Source: an uncultured Duncaniella sp.
GTDB lineage: Bacteria > Bacteroidota > Bacteroidia > Bacteroidales > Muribaculaceae
Assembly (NCBI GenBank): GCA_910587165.1
Contig: CAJUKP010000020.1
Location: 1 to 39,821 of the forward strand
Direction of reading: 5' to 3'
DNA length: 39,821 nucleotides
The notes under the pieces are model-generated. The model was not told the origin of the DNA. It worked only from the letters and a program-made list of their open reading frames with translations, and did no database searches. The translations under genes and the position numbers were made by a program. Positions 24,126 through 31,810 of the stretch are shown in pieces. Position 1 is the first letter of the stretch. Each line of letters opens with the position of its first letter.

Positions 24126-24282
24126 GTTACCCTTCAGGACAAGGATACAGAAGACCAAAAGGAAAAAAGAAACAGATTTTTTATTTTTTGTTCAGATATA
24201 ATCAGTCTGATGAATCTGAATCAAAAAAATATTTTGTTCCTTTTTTCCTTTTGGTCTTCTGTACCCTTGTCCTGAAAGGTAA
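24126..24282. repeat. Large intergenic palindrome A (dispersed palindromic repeat family)
   Basis: The ends TTACC and GGTAA begin an imperfect inverted repeat covering nearly the whole element. Outer arms of about 48 bp include CAGGACAAGG and TACAGAAGACCAAAAGG with about four mismatches; an inner pair ATTTTTTGTTCAGAT / ATCTGAATCAAAAAAAT continues toward a loop near 24205-24215. The left arm aligns without gaps to the left arm of palindrome C (38336-38390), 44 of 55 positions the same. It lies between the tRNA terminator (+) and the end of the thioredoxin gene (-). Confidence 0.85.
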
Positions 24283-24306
24283 TTTTGCCCCGAAAGGTAA
24301 TCTATT

Positions 24307-24615
24307 TTATTTCCCCGGCTCCATCTGTATGCGCAGCTTGTCCTCAAGCACTTCGAGCTGCTGCAGACCGGAGGCGCGCCACTGGGGCATTCCGTTCTTG
24401 AAGATGATCAGGGTGGGGACGCTACGGATCTGATACTCGGCCGAAAGATCGGGATTGCGGTCTACGTCGATTTTCACGATTGTGGCATCGTCGCCCACTT
24501 TATTCTTGAGTTGCTCGAGGATGGGACCCTGCATCTTGCACGGACCACACCATGTGGCGAAAAAGTCGACAAGGGTCGGCTTATCGCTGCTGATTATTTC
24601 TTTGAAATCACTCAT
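24307..24615 (-). CDS. Thioredoxin-family protein
   Basis: This 102-residue thioredoxin has WCGPC at 22-26 (after TLVDFFAT) and the cis-Pro loop SVPTLIIF. It is distinct from trxA at 14771-15091: shorter N terminus, MQGPILEQL in place of RMSPIVEEL, and a different C terminus ending QMEPGK. It lacks a signal peptide, so it acts in the cytoplasm. It follows the DJ-1/PfpI gene by 57 bases on the same strand, and the pair may serve thiol repair; this is inference. Confidence 0.92.
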   Translation of the reverse strand: MSDFKEIISSDKPTLVDFFATWCGPCKMQGPILEQLKNKVGDDATIVKIDVDRNPDLSAEYQIRSVPTLIIFKNGMPQWRASGLQQLEVLEDKLRIQMEPGK

Positions 24616-24672
24616 ATCGGTTCTTGTTATTGATTATTCGTGATTTTATAACACGCGCGGAGCTTGGAATGT

Positions 24673-25227
24673 TTAGAGAAGTATGCCGTTGGCGATATTC
24701 TGTGCGGTGCCGGGGCCGGCTATGGTCTTGACAAGCTCGAGGGCGAACGGGATGGCCGACGACGGGCCGTTGGCGGTGATGATGTTTCCGTCGGTCACTA
24801 CGCGTCCATCCTGATGGATGGCACCCCCTTCGGCCATTTTAGGCTCGAAGCCGGGATAGCAGGTGGCGTGTTTGCCGTTGAGGATGCCGAGTTGTCCGAG
24901 CAGCACTGCCGGAGCGGCACAGATGGCGGCGATGTAGCCGCCGCGGGCGGCCTGGGCCTCGAATGCCTTGCACACACCTGCCGATTCGTAGAGATTCTGT
25001 GCCCCGGGCATTCCGCCGGGAGCGATCAGCATGAGGGCATTCTCGGTATGCGCGTCGGTGAGCAGGCTGTCAGCCTTGACGGTCACGCCGTGGGCGCTTG
25101 TCACCTCGAGGGTGGAATTGATCGAGACGGTGGTGACATCGAGTCCGGCCCTGCGGAGGAAATCCACAGGGGTGAGAGCCTCGATATCTTCGAAGCCATC
25201 GGCCAGAAATAGAAAGATTTTTGCCAT
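24673..25227 (-). CDS. DJ-1/PfpI family protein (ThiJ/YajL-like)
   Basis: The 184-residue protein has the nucleophile elbow AAICAAPAVLLG with Cys103 and the conserved Glu13 in ADGFEDIEA, as in DJ-1 and YajL. The GCYPGFE-type segment appears as ATCYPGFE. Family members act as cytoplasmic stress proteins, with chaperone, glyoxalase or deglycase activities debated. The frame is open to 25269 but that part would lie upstream of the predicted transcription start; ATG 25227 is chosen. It is divergent from the apbE-like gene and precedes a small thioredoxin. Confidence 0.92.
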   Translation of the reverse strand: MAKIFLFLADGFEDIEALTPVDFLRRAGLDVTTVSINSTLEVTSAHGVTVKADSLLTDAHTENALMLIAPGGMPGAQNLYESAGVCKAFEAQAARGGYIAAICAAPAVLLGQLGILNGKHATCYPGFEPKMAEGGAIHQDGRVVTDGNIITANGPSSAIPFALELVKTIAGPGTAQNIANGILL

Positions 25228-25257
25228 ATTGAGATTTTGAATTGATGAGTTACATGG

Positions 25258-25265
25258 CAAATATA
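25258..25265 (-). promoter_or_regulatory. -7 element for the DJ-1/PfpI gene
   Basis: Minus strand TATATTTG, 30 bases before the ATG at 25227; no clear TTG partner. Confidence 0.45.
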
Positions 25266-25288
25266 ACATCTTTAAGGGGGATTTTTAT

Positions 25289-25296
25289 TAATTTTG
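25289..25296 (+). promoter_or_regulatory. -7 element for the apbE-like gene
   Basis: TAATTTTG, 19 bases before the ATG at 25316. It rules out the in-frame GTG at 25298 as start, since that codon would precede transcription. Confidence 0.5.
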
Positions 25297-25315
25297 TGTG
25301 TCAAAAATACTTAAT

Positions 25316-26290
25316 ATGCAGAAATCAGCCATATATCTTATCCTTCTCCTGCTCCTGGCCTCATGTGGCGGCGCGAAGTCCTACCGCTCGGCCGAGGGGT
25401 GTGTGTGGAACACCACCTATCACATCACCTATCGTGCCGACCGGGATCTGCGCGACTCCGTGACAGCCGTTTTCAGACAGGTGGAGCGCTCGCTCTCCCC
25501 ATTTGCCGAAGGCTCGCTGATAAGCCGCATCAACGCCGGCGAGGATGTCGCTGCCGACTCGCTCATACGCCGGGTATTCATTGCCTCACGGGAGGTCAAC
25601 CGCCGTAGCCACGGGATGTTCGACCCCACCGTGGCCCCACTCATCAACCTCTGGGGATTCGGCTACCGGCAGACCGGGATTGAGCCTACACGCGAGGCCA
25701 TTGACTCCATGCTGGCGATGGTCGGGATCGACAGCTGCCGCCTGGATGCCGGCTCACGCATTGTGAGAAAGCATCCCGCCACCGAGTTCAACTTCTCGGC
25801 CATCACCAAGGGCTACGGCTGCGACCTCGTGGGGGAGATGTTGAAGCGCAACGGCGCAACGGATTTCATGGTCGAGATCGGCGGCGAGATAGTGGTGGCC
25901 GGACGGTCGCCACGCGGGACCGACTGGCGCATCATGGTCGACGCTCCGGTCGACTGTGACACCGCCGTGGTCCACGAGGCCCTCACGGTCATCTCTGTCA
26001 CCGGATGCGGCATAGCCACCTCCGGCAACTACCGCAACTATCGCGAGACCCCCGACGGCAAGGTGTGGCACACGGTCAGCCCCGTTACCGGACGCCCCGC
26101 CGTGACCGATATGCTATCTGGTACCGTAATCGCGGAGAATGCCGCGGTTGCGGATGCCTATGCGACGGCTTGCATGGCACTCGACTCGCGCGATGCTATC
26201 AGCATGATTGAGAGTCTTGACGGTGTCGAGGCTCTGCTCGTGACCCGCGACACTGTCCTTGTCTCCTCCGGATTCCCTCCGCTCGAGTAG
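25316..26290 (+). CDS. apbE: ApbE-family FAD:protein FMN transferase, lipoprotein
   Basis: The 324-residue protein has a signal peptide with lipobox LLASC (Cys about 17), so it is anchored in the envelope. ApbE marks follow: HGMFDPTVAPLINLWGFG, FSAITKGYGCDLV, DFMVEIGGEIVVAG, TSGNYRNYRE, HTVSPVTGRP and the metal-site ENAAVADAYATA. The family transfers FMN from FAD onto threonines of exported proteins such as RnfG/NqrC. ATG 25316 is preferred over GTG 25298 because of the promoter position. The last about 177 bases overlap, on the opposite strand, the 3' end of the small HlyD-like gene at 26114-26518, an unusual antisense overlap of two coding ends. Confidence 0.92.
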   Translation: MQKSAIYLILLLLLASCGGAKSYRSAEGCVWNTTYHITYRADRDLRDSVTAVFRQVERSLSPFAEGSLISRINAGEDVAADSLIRRVFIASREVNRRSHGMFDPTVAPLINLWGFGYRQTGIEPTREAIDSMLAMVGIDSCRLDAGSRIVRKHPATEFNFSAITKGYGCDLVGEMLKRNGATDFMVEIGGEIVVAGRSPRGTDWRIMVDAPVDCDTAVVHEALTVISVTGCGIATSGNYRNYRETPDGKVWHTVSPVTGRPAVTDMLSGTVIAENAAVADAYATACMALDSRDAISMIESLDGVEALLVTRDTVLVSSGFPPLE

Positions 26291-26518
26291 CTCGACCTCG
26301 GCCCGGGCACCGGCCTCAGCCTCCGTCTCCGGCTCCCGTTTGAGAATACCGCTCGCCCACACGGCCGCCATCAATGCCACATATATCACAGCGATCACCC
26401 ACGACCCGTGGCGTATGATCAGCGGCGGACGGCTCCCGATGATCCGTTCCACCCTGTCACTCCGCCTCACCGGCGCCGGGCGCCGGCTATCCTTCTTCTT
26501 TTCTTCCTTGTTGTTCAT
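26114..26518 (-). CDS. Short membrane protein resembling only the N-terminal anchor of an HlyD-type adaptor
   Basis: The 134-residue protein has a basic N terminus, then VERIIGSRPPLIIRHGSW (about 23-40) and one membrane helix (about 41-60). That stretch resembles the start of Bacteroidales HlyD-family secretion proteins that follow C39 exporters, where a 'GRPPxWIIRWG' segment precedes the anchor. The periplasmic lipoyl/barrel domains are missing; instead there is an acidic, low-complexity tail. Its ATG overlaps the stop of the ABC exporter (ATGA), so it is translated with it. Residues from about 77 on are encoded antisense to the 3' end of apbE. It may be a degenerate adaptor or a minimal partner; similarity is judged from memory. 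Confidence 0.6.
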   Translation of the reverse strand: MNNKEEKKKDSRRPAPVRRSDRVERIIGSRPPLIIRHGSWVIAVIYVALMAAVWASGILKREPETEAEAGARAEVELLERRESGGDKDSVAGHEQSLDTVKTLNHADSIARVECHASRRIGIRNRGILRDYGTR

Positions 26519-28713
26519 AGTCCGAGTTCAAGCTGATTCCTGACAAGACGGTAATATTCCCCCTTGAGCGATGTGAGAAATGCGTGTGTTCCCTGCTCGA
26601 CCACCCTGCCACCGTCGAGCACGATGATATTGTCGGCATCACAGACGGTCGAGAGCCTGTGGGCCACGATCACCACCGTGCGTCCGCGGTAGAACCCGGC
26701 GAGATTCTCCACGATGCTCCTCTCGTTGCTCGCGTCGAGCGAGTTGGTGGCCTCGTCGAGCAATATGTAGTCCGGATCGCGGTAGACGGCGCGGGCTATG
26801 AGCAAACGCTGCATCTGCCCCTTGCTCAGCCCCTTGCCATCCTTGCCCACCACCGTGTCATATTTCAGCGGCAGTGATTCCACATAGTCGTGTATGCACG
26901 CCGTCCGCGCCGCCTGCACCACACGCTCCATATCCGGCTCCGCATCATCGCAGGCTATGTTGCGCGCTATTGACTCGGAGAAGATAAACCCCTCCTGCAT
27001 CACAGTCCCGCAGCGCCGCCGCCACCATTCCGGATCAATGGAGCCCAGATGATCCCCGCCGGCGAATATCAGCCCCTCGGTAGGGGTGAAGTAGCCCAGC
27101 AGAAGCTTCACGAGCGTTGTCTTGCCGCTGCCCGAGGCCCCCACGATGGCGGTCACCTTCCCTTTGGGGATATCTATGTTGAGACTGTCCAGAGCCTTCA
27201 CGGGCGACGACCGGTCGTATTTGAACGACACATTCTCGAGCATTATCCCCATCTCCGGTCTCGACAGCTCCCGCCGTCCACTCGTCCCCTCGTCCTCGTC
27301 CGGGTGGTTGTGCACCTCGTTGATCCTCTCGAGCGAGATCTTCACATCCTGAAGCCCGTAGGCGAAGGTCATCAGCTGGTCCACAGGCGAGTTCAGCTGC
27401 CCCACGATATACTGTATGGCCAGCATCGCACCCAGTGTGATCGACCCGTCTATCACCGCCGCGGCCGAGAGGATGGTGATGAGCACATTCTTTATCTCGT
27501 TGATGAACACACATCCTGCCTCCTGGCTCTGCTGGAGCCGGATGGTCTTCATGTTCACGTCGAAAAGGTCGGCCTGCACATTCTCCCACTCCCACCGCCG
27601 GCGGTTCTGACACCCCTGCAGCTTGATCTCCTGCATCGCCGTGACAAACTGATAGGTCACATCCTGGTTGCGCCCCTGCTGCTCGAACAGTTCATAGTCG
27701 ATCACCTTGCGCCGCGCCATGAACGACACCATCCACCACGCGTAGGCCACGCTCCCCGCCGTGAACACTCCGAATATCACAGGACTGTAGACCAGGAGCA
27801 CCACCCCGAACACCGTCAGGCTCATCACCGTAAACACGAAGTTCAGAGCCTGACCCGTCAGGAAGTTCTGCACACGCGAATGGTCGGCTATGCGCTGCAG
27901 CAGATCCCCGAGCCTCTTCTTCTCGAAAAATCCCATCGGAAGCCGCAGCAGCTTCACGAAGAAGTCGCTCACAAGCGTGATGTTCACCCTCATAGTGATA
28001 TGTATCAGCAGCCACCGGCGTATGAACCCCGTGGCCGTGCTCCCCGCCACAATGAGCACCTCGCCCAGAAGCACCAGCCAGATGAATCCCAGATCGGCCC
28101 CGTGGATACCCCTGTCCACTATCGCCTGGGTCAGGAAAGGGAAAATGAGCTGGAACAGACACCCGAGCCCCAGGCCGATGATGACCTGGATGAAATAGCG
28201 CGCGTATTTCCTCACATACCCCATCAGAAACTTCACTGTCTCCGAGGCCGAGCCCGTGTCCTCCACCTGCCCGAACTCCCCGTTGGGCTCAAGCAGCATC
28301 GCCACACCCTTGTGCCCCCCGTCAGTGCTCCCGACCCCTTTGGCAAACTCGTCATACCACATCTTCACCTTCCCCTTCGCGGGATCGGCCAGATGGAATC
28401 TCACACCATTGTGGGTCACCTTGTAGAGCACCACATAATGATTCTGTTTCCAATGCACTATGCAGGGCAGCGGCGCATTCTTCAGCTCATGCACAGGCAG
28501 CATCACGCAACGCGTGTCAAATCCGATGCTCCTCGCCCCGAGCGAGAGCGAGTGGAGCGACACACCCTGCGATGTGCCCTCGCACCGTCCCGACAGAAAC
28601 GTCGGCGAGTAAGCCTTGCCGTAATGGCGGGCCACCATGGCCAGGCAGGTCGCACCACACTCCATCGAGTCGCGCTGCCGCAGCCATGGAAATGAATGGC
28701 GTCTCAGCTTCAT
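26515..28713 (-). CDS. C39 peptidase-containing ABC exporter (bacteriocin/peptide type)
   Basis: The 732-residue inner-membrane protein has the three parts of a peptide-processing exporter. The C39 peptidase (1-140) has Gln13, catalytic Cys19 (SMECGATC), His92 (HWKQNHYVVLY) and Asp110 (ADP), so it should cut after double-glycine leaders. A six-helix membrane domain spans about 165-450. The ATPase (about 480-732) has Walker A GASGSGKTT, signature LSKGQ, Walker B YILLDEAT and the H loop VAHRLS. I chose ATG 28713 (MKLRRHSFPWLRQRD), which gives a normal C39 start; the frame is open to a TTG at 28773. It lies 114 bases after the outer-membrane gene and overlaps the next gene by ATGA. Its likely substrate is the GG peptide at 31465-31719. 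Confidence 0.93.
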   Translation of the reverse strand: MKLRRHSFPWLRQRDSMECGATCLAMVARHYGKAYSPTFLSGRCEGTSQGVSLHSLSLGARSIGFDTRCVMLPVHELKNAPLPCIVHWKQNHYVVLYKVTHNGVRFHLADPAKGKVKMWYDEFAKGVGSTDGGHKGVAMLLEPNGEFGQVEDTGSASETVKFLMGYVRKYARYFIQVIIGLGLGCLFQLIFPFLTQAIVDRGIHGADLGFIWLVLLGEVLIVAGSTATGFIRRWLLIHITMRVNITLVSDFFVKLLRLPMGFFEKKRLGDLLQRIADHSRVQNFLTGQALNFVFTVMSLTVFGVVLLVYSPVIFGVFTAGSVAYAWWMVSFMARRKVIDYELFEQQGRNQDVTYQFVTAMQEIKLQGCQNRRRWEWENVQADLFDVNMKTIRLQQSQEAGCVFINEIKNVLITILSAAAVIDGSITLGAMLAIQYIVGQLNSPVDQLMTFAYGLQDVKISLERINEVHNHPDEDEGTSGRRELSRPEMGIMLENVSFKYDRSSPVKALDSLNIDIPKGKVTAIVGASGSGKTTLVKLLLGYFTPTEGLIFAGGDHLGSIDPEWWRRRCGTVMQEGFIFSESIARNIACDDAEPDMERVVQAARTACIHDYVESLPLKYDTVVGKDGKGLSKGQMQRLLIARAVYRDPDYILLDEATNSLDASNERSIVENLAGFYRGRTVVIVAHRLSTVCDADNIIVLDGGRVVEQGTHAFLTSLKGEYYRLVRNQLELGL

Positions 28714-28827
28714 GATAGGGATAAGGGATAGGGGTGGCGGATTATTCACCATAACCCGCCACAAAAATATCAATCAAAAAAATAACAACTGTTTCTCCGC
28801 TTACCGGGGGCGATGAGGCCCCTTATC

Positions 28828-30927
28828 TCATTGCTTGGTCTGCTGTGCCTGGGTCAGGCCGGTGTCCACTCCACTCGCACCACCTGCATTCGGGTGACGG
28901 TGTTTTTTACCCTTTGAAAGATAAATGGAGGCCCTGATCATCACAGAGGATGCTCTACCATTGCTCTTATTGAGATATTGGAATCCGTCTGCCCTGCCTT
29001 TGGTATAATTCTGCTGATTTGAGTAGTGGTAAGTGATACCAAGTGAAAGATTCTTGTAATCCCAGTAGGCGCTTGCAGAGTATTGTGCGCTTCCATGAGT
29101 GATTATATCTCCGTCAACCGATTTTGTCGGGGAGTTGGCATTGAGTGAGAAATAGAAATCCTTGACGGTCACACTCACCGATCCTCCTGCCCTGAAATAA
29201 TTAAAATCAACTTTCTGTGTCGGGGTTTCGAAGCTCGTCCCGCTATATCCGAAATAAGGGGATAAGGACAGCCATGACAATACTTTCCACCGGGCGTTGA
29301 GTGAGACTGAGTGTGACCAGTTATGTCCAAGCCCTGTATTGGTATAATAGAACATATCACCTTCCTCGAATATCACGGGTGCATTATATCGGCGTGTGTA
29401 GTTGGCGGTGTAGGCCAGTTCGGCACTGACCTTTCCGTCAGGCTTGTAGTATGACGCGCGCAATCTCGGGTATATGCCCCACGATGATTTCAGATATGGG
29501 TTTCCGACCGAGATAAACCGGTTGTCGAGAAATGTCTGTGCTGAGGTGAGGAGACCGCCGCTTGCCGTGCTGGCATTTGTGACCGCCACTGAAGCACTGC
29601 CTGATAGACCCTGGGCCTTTCCTTCGTTGACCCAGATGTTGTAGTTCAGACGCATATAGGGAACGAAATCCGTGTCCTTGATCCCTTGCGAGGAGGTGTG
29701 GGTGAACGTCCCGCCCACCGAAGGACTGAAGCTCATATTGTCACCATTGAATGAGTAGCCGGTATACGCCGTGGCTGTCTGCACCGAAGGTGAATAATCC
29801 GTCCCGTCGGCATTCTGGTCTATCTTTGACAGATAATATTGAGCCCCAACGTATGCGCTGCCGAACGAATAGTTGGCCATCCCGCTGAAGACATAGGATT
29901 TGTTTTTGACACGGTTGAACCTGTCGAATGCGACCAGATCAGACTGGTTCGACTCCCTCCATAAATGTTTGCGGGACAGAGCATCCGCATAGCCGCCTGA
30001 GACGGAGATTGCAAAGGCTTTGTTTTTGCCGATTGATCTGTTATAGAAGAGACTCAGTGAGGCTGTGCTACTGGCGTTTCTCACCCTATCACCACCCGTT
30101 CCGTTGTAGCGGATATTCTCGTCGGTGAATGAATAGACCGAAGGAAATTTGTCACGGCTGTCATCATTCCTGAGATACAGTGTGGCGTTGAATAGATTCT
30201 TGCCATTGTAATATTGATAGGATGGTGTGATAGAGAAGCCCTTGTATTTCGCCCGGCCGTCATCTCCGCGATATTCATTCACAATCCCGTCCGGATACTC
30301 ATAGCGCGAGAGGGTTTCCTGTTTCCGGTCACCATAATTGCTGTACAGATCTATCTTCACCTGATGTAGCGAGTCGGCATAGGTCAGTACTCCCTGATAT
30401 TCCCCTCCGGCCTCAAGCACACCGTTCCATCCGTTGAGATAGGCGGAATAGAAGCGGTCAACTTTCCTTTTGGTTATGATGTTGACCAGTGGCCCTTTGG
30501 TGAGATTCATATATTTCAGAGGTGCGTATTCATAATATTCCACCTTCTTGATCTCCTCACCTTGATAACCGCGCAATCCCATGCCGTTGGAAGGCACACC
30601 GTTGATAAGGATGGTCACATTCTTCTGTCCGAGGGTTAAGAGAGATGTATCATCCCTGCTTTCTTTGAAAAACGGCAGTGATGATACCGCGTCAAGAGCA
30701 TTGGTGCCAAACTCCACATTCTCCTTCTTGAGATATATGTCGATATGGTCTGCTTTCTGACGATAATACTTACCCTCTACCTGTACCGTTCCGAGCGAGA
30801 TGGTATCGGCCTGCTCATACCGCGCCGAATCTGCCGGCTCCTGAGCCTGCGCCGGTTCCTGGGAATATGATGTCAAAGAAAAAGCCAAAAGCAATATGGC
30901 AAGGTAGTAACGAAGTCTTATATGCAT
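28828..30927 (-). CDS. TonB-receptor-like outer membrane plug/beta-barrel protein
   Basis: The 699-residue protein has a signal peptide (about 1-22), a short acidic linker, a plug-like domain (about 45-155: LGTVQVEGKYYRQKADHIDI, VTILINGVPSNGMGLRG, IKKVEYYEYAPL, GPLVNIITKRK) and a long beta-barrel of alternating Tyr/Ser/Asn-rich strands. It lacks the carboxypeptidase-like N-terminal domain of SusC proteins and no clear TonB box is seen. The C terminus goes past the last strand into a polar, His/Lys and Gln-rich tail (SKGKKHRHPNAGG). Such barrels occur beside C39 exporters in Bacteroidales; here no TolC is present, so it may be the outer-membrane exit (inference). It has its own promoter at 31007-30978. 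Confidence 0.85.
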   Translation of the reverse strand: MHIRLRYYLAILLLAFSLTSYSQEPAQAQEPADSARYEQADTISLGTVQVEGKYYRQKADHIDIYLKKENVEFGTNALDAVSSLPFFKESRDDTSLLTLGQKNVTILINGVPSNGMGLRGYQGEEIKKVEYYEYAPLKYMNLTKGPLVNIITKRKVDRFYSAYLNGWNGVLEAGGEYQGVLTYADSLHQVKIDLYSNYGDRKQETLSRYEYPDGIVNEYRGDDGRAKYKGFSITPSYQYYNGKNLFNATLYLRNDDSRDKFPSVYSFTDENIRYNGTGGDRVRNASSTASLSLFYNRSIGKNKAFAISVSGGYADALSRKHLWRESNQSDLVAFDRFNRVKNKSYVFSGMANYSFGSAYVGAQYYLSKIDQNADGTDYSPSVQTATAYTGYSFNGDNMSFSPSVGGTFTHTSSQGIKDTDFVPYMRLNYNIWVNEGKAQGLSGSASVAVTNASTASGGLLTSAQTFLDNRFISVGNPYLKSSWGIYPRLRASYYKPDGKVSAELAYTANYTRRYNAPVIFEEGDMFYYTNTGLGHNWSHSVSLNARWKVLSWLSLSPYFGYSGTSFETPTQKVDFNYFRAGGSVSVTVKDFYFSLNANSPTKSVDGDIITHGSAQYSASAYWDYKNLSLGITYHYSNQQNYTKGRADGFQYLNKSNGRASSVMIRASIYLSKGKKHRHPNAGGASGVDTGLTQAQQTKQ

Positions 30928-30977
30928 AATAGAAATTATAATTATATGTGATTGGCGTTTGAATTTGTAGCTTTTTA

Positions 30978-31007
30978 CAAATTTAAATATTATTTAAGCG
31001 AATTCAA
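30978..31007 (-). promoter_or_regulatory. Promoter of the outer membrane barrel-exporter unit
   Basis: Minus strand TTG (31007-31005), 19-base spacer, TAAATTTG (30985-30978), about 50 bases before the ATG at 30927. Confidence 0.75.
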
Positions 31008-31115
31008 AATAATCAGAAGCTTTTTTATTATTCTAATGAAAACTATCAATATATTTCACTATCGAATCTTCAAGACTAAGTTAGTTTATAAAGTTTAATT
31101 GATACTTGGGCAATA

Positions 31116-31312
31116 TGCCCCATCGGGGTAATGCAATGGTAGGCCTGGGTGCCAACCCAGGTATTAAAAAATATACCCGTTAATAGCGTCGCGTAGCGCC
31201 GCTACATTATGATCGAACTTGTAGCGGCGCGACGCGGCGCTATTCCTATGTTTGACACGGAGCATACCCGGGTTTGCACCCGGGCCTACCGATGCATTAC
31301 CCCTATGGGGTA
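31116..31312. repeat. Composite palindrome B with nested hairpins
   Basis: A roughly 197-base imperfect palindrome: the left side (CCCCATCGGGGTAATGCA, then GGTAGGCCTGGG, then TAGCGTCGCGTAGCGCCGCT) matches the reverse complement of the right side (CCCCATAGGGGTAATGCA, GGTAGGCCCGGG, TAGCGCCGCGTCGCGCCGCT). Each arm also holds its own small hairpins: CCTGGGTGCCAACCCAGG (31144-31161) and CCCGGGTTTGCACCCGGG (31267-31284). Its GC-rich core contrasts with the AT-rich flanks, which suggests an inserted mobile repeat. It is not related in sequence to palindromes A and C. Confidence 0.85.
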
Positions 31313-31464
31313 AATTATGTGTCTTTTGATAAAATGTCATATAAAAAATTTGATATAAACTGAATTTCAACATTCACTTATTGTCCATGAAACTATATTT
31401 GCATTGTGTATTCCTGTATTATTCTCACTAATCACGCAGACCTCTTGAAGCGTCCTCCTTGATT

Positions 31465-31719
31465 TTAGTCTTCAGGTCTTACAATCTCACAATTGCAACC
31501 TGTTTGTGAACATACACAGCCTGCTTGAGTCATTATAGGTGGTCTGGTTCCACATAGTCTGATGGAATTGCTGCATCTCTTTTGTGAAACATCCCAACCG
31601 CAATGTTCAGCTCCGTTAGAGCATTCTTCCTGCGACAAAGGATTGGCGGTTGCGCCACCCATGATTTCGAGGGCCTCGAGCTCGGTGAGCTCGGTAGCGG
31701 AAAAATGAGATATACTCAT
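31465..31719 (-). CDS. Double-glycine leader precursor of an eight-cysteine secreted peptide
   Basis: The 84-residue protein has a leader without a classical signal peptide: hydrophobic residues and Glu spaced as in GG leaders, ending LTELEALEIMGG at Gly22. C39 cleavage would release a core of 62 residues starting ATANPLSQEEC. The core has eight cysteines at 33, 40, 49, 56, 68, 70, 75 and 77. They form an internal repeat, CSNGAEHCG and CSNSIRLCG (spacing 16), and a CVC...CNC end. Four disulfides are possible. No modifying enzyme is coded nearby. It lies 91 bases after the DUF3244-like gene, with no promoter between, so the two are likely co-transcribed. A bacteriocin or signal peptide is plausible; activity is unknown. 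Confidence 0.85.
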   Translation of the reverse strand: MSISHFSATELTELEALEIMGGATANPLSQEECSNGAEHCGWDVSQKRCSNSIRLCGTRPPIMTQAGCVCSQTGCNCEIVRPED

Positions 31720-31810
31720 ACGCTTGTTTCTTTGTGTTGGTTAATATTATGATTGATTCTCTCTTTGGCGCCGGCTATGCGCACTTGCCCGCGCCGTTTT
31801 GTTTCGGTGA

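Larger units (their letters stand above)
30928..31464. other. Intergenic region between precursor peptide and outer membrane gene
   Basis: No gene is supported in these 537 bases. They contain the promoter of the outer membrane gene (30978-31007) and palindrome B (31116-31312). The rest (31008-31115 and 31313-31464) is AT-rich with no recognised signal. Confidence 0.6.

Noticed and set aside
27049..28695. A 548-codon open frame on the plus strand across the C39 exporter
   Set aside because: It is antisense to an exporter with all motifs intact and its translation is low in hydrophobic structure, with many His and Pro. It is a shadow.
31394..31401. A plus-strand TATATTTG promoter element
   Set aside because: No TTG lies at a fitting distance and no plus-strand gene follows.
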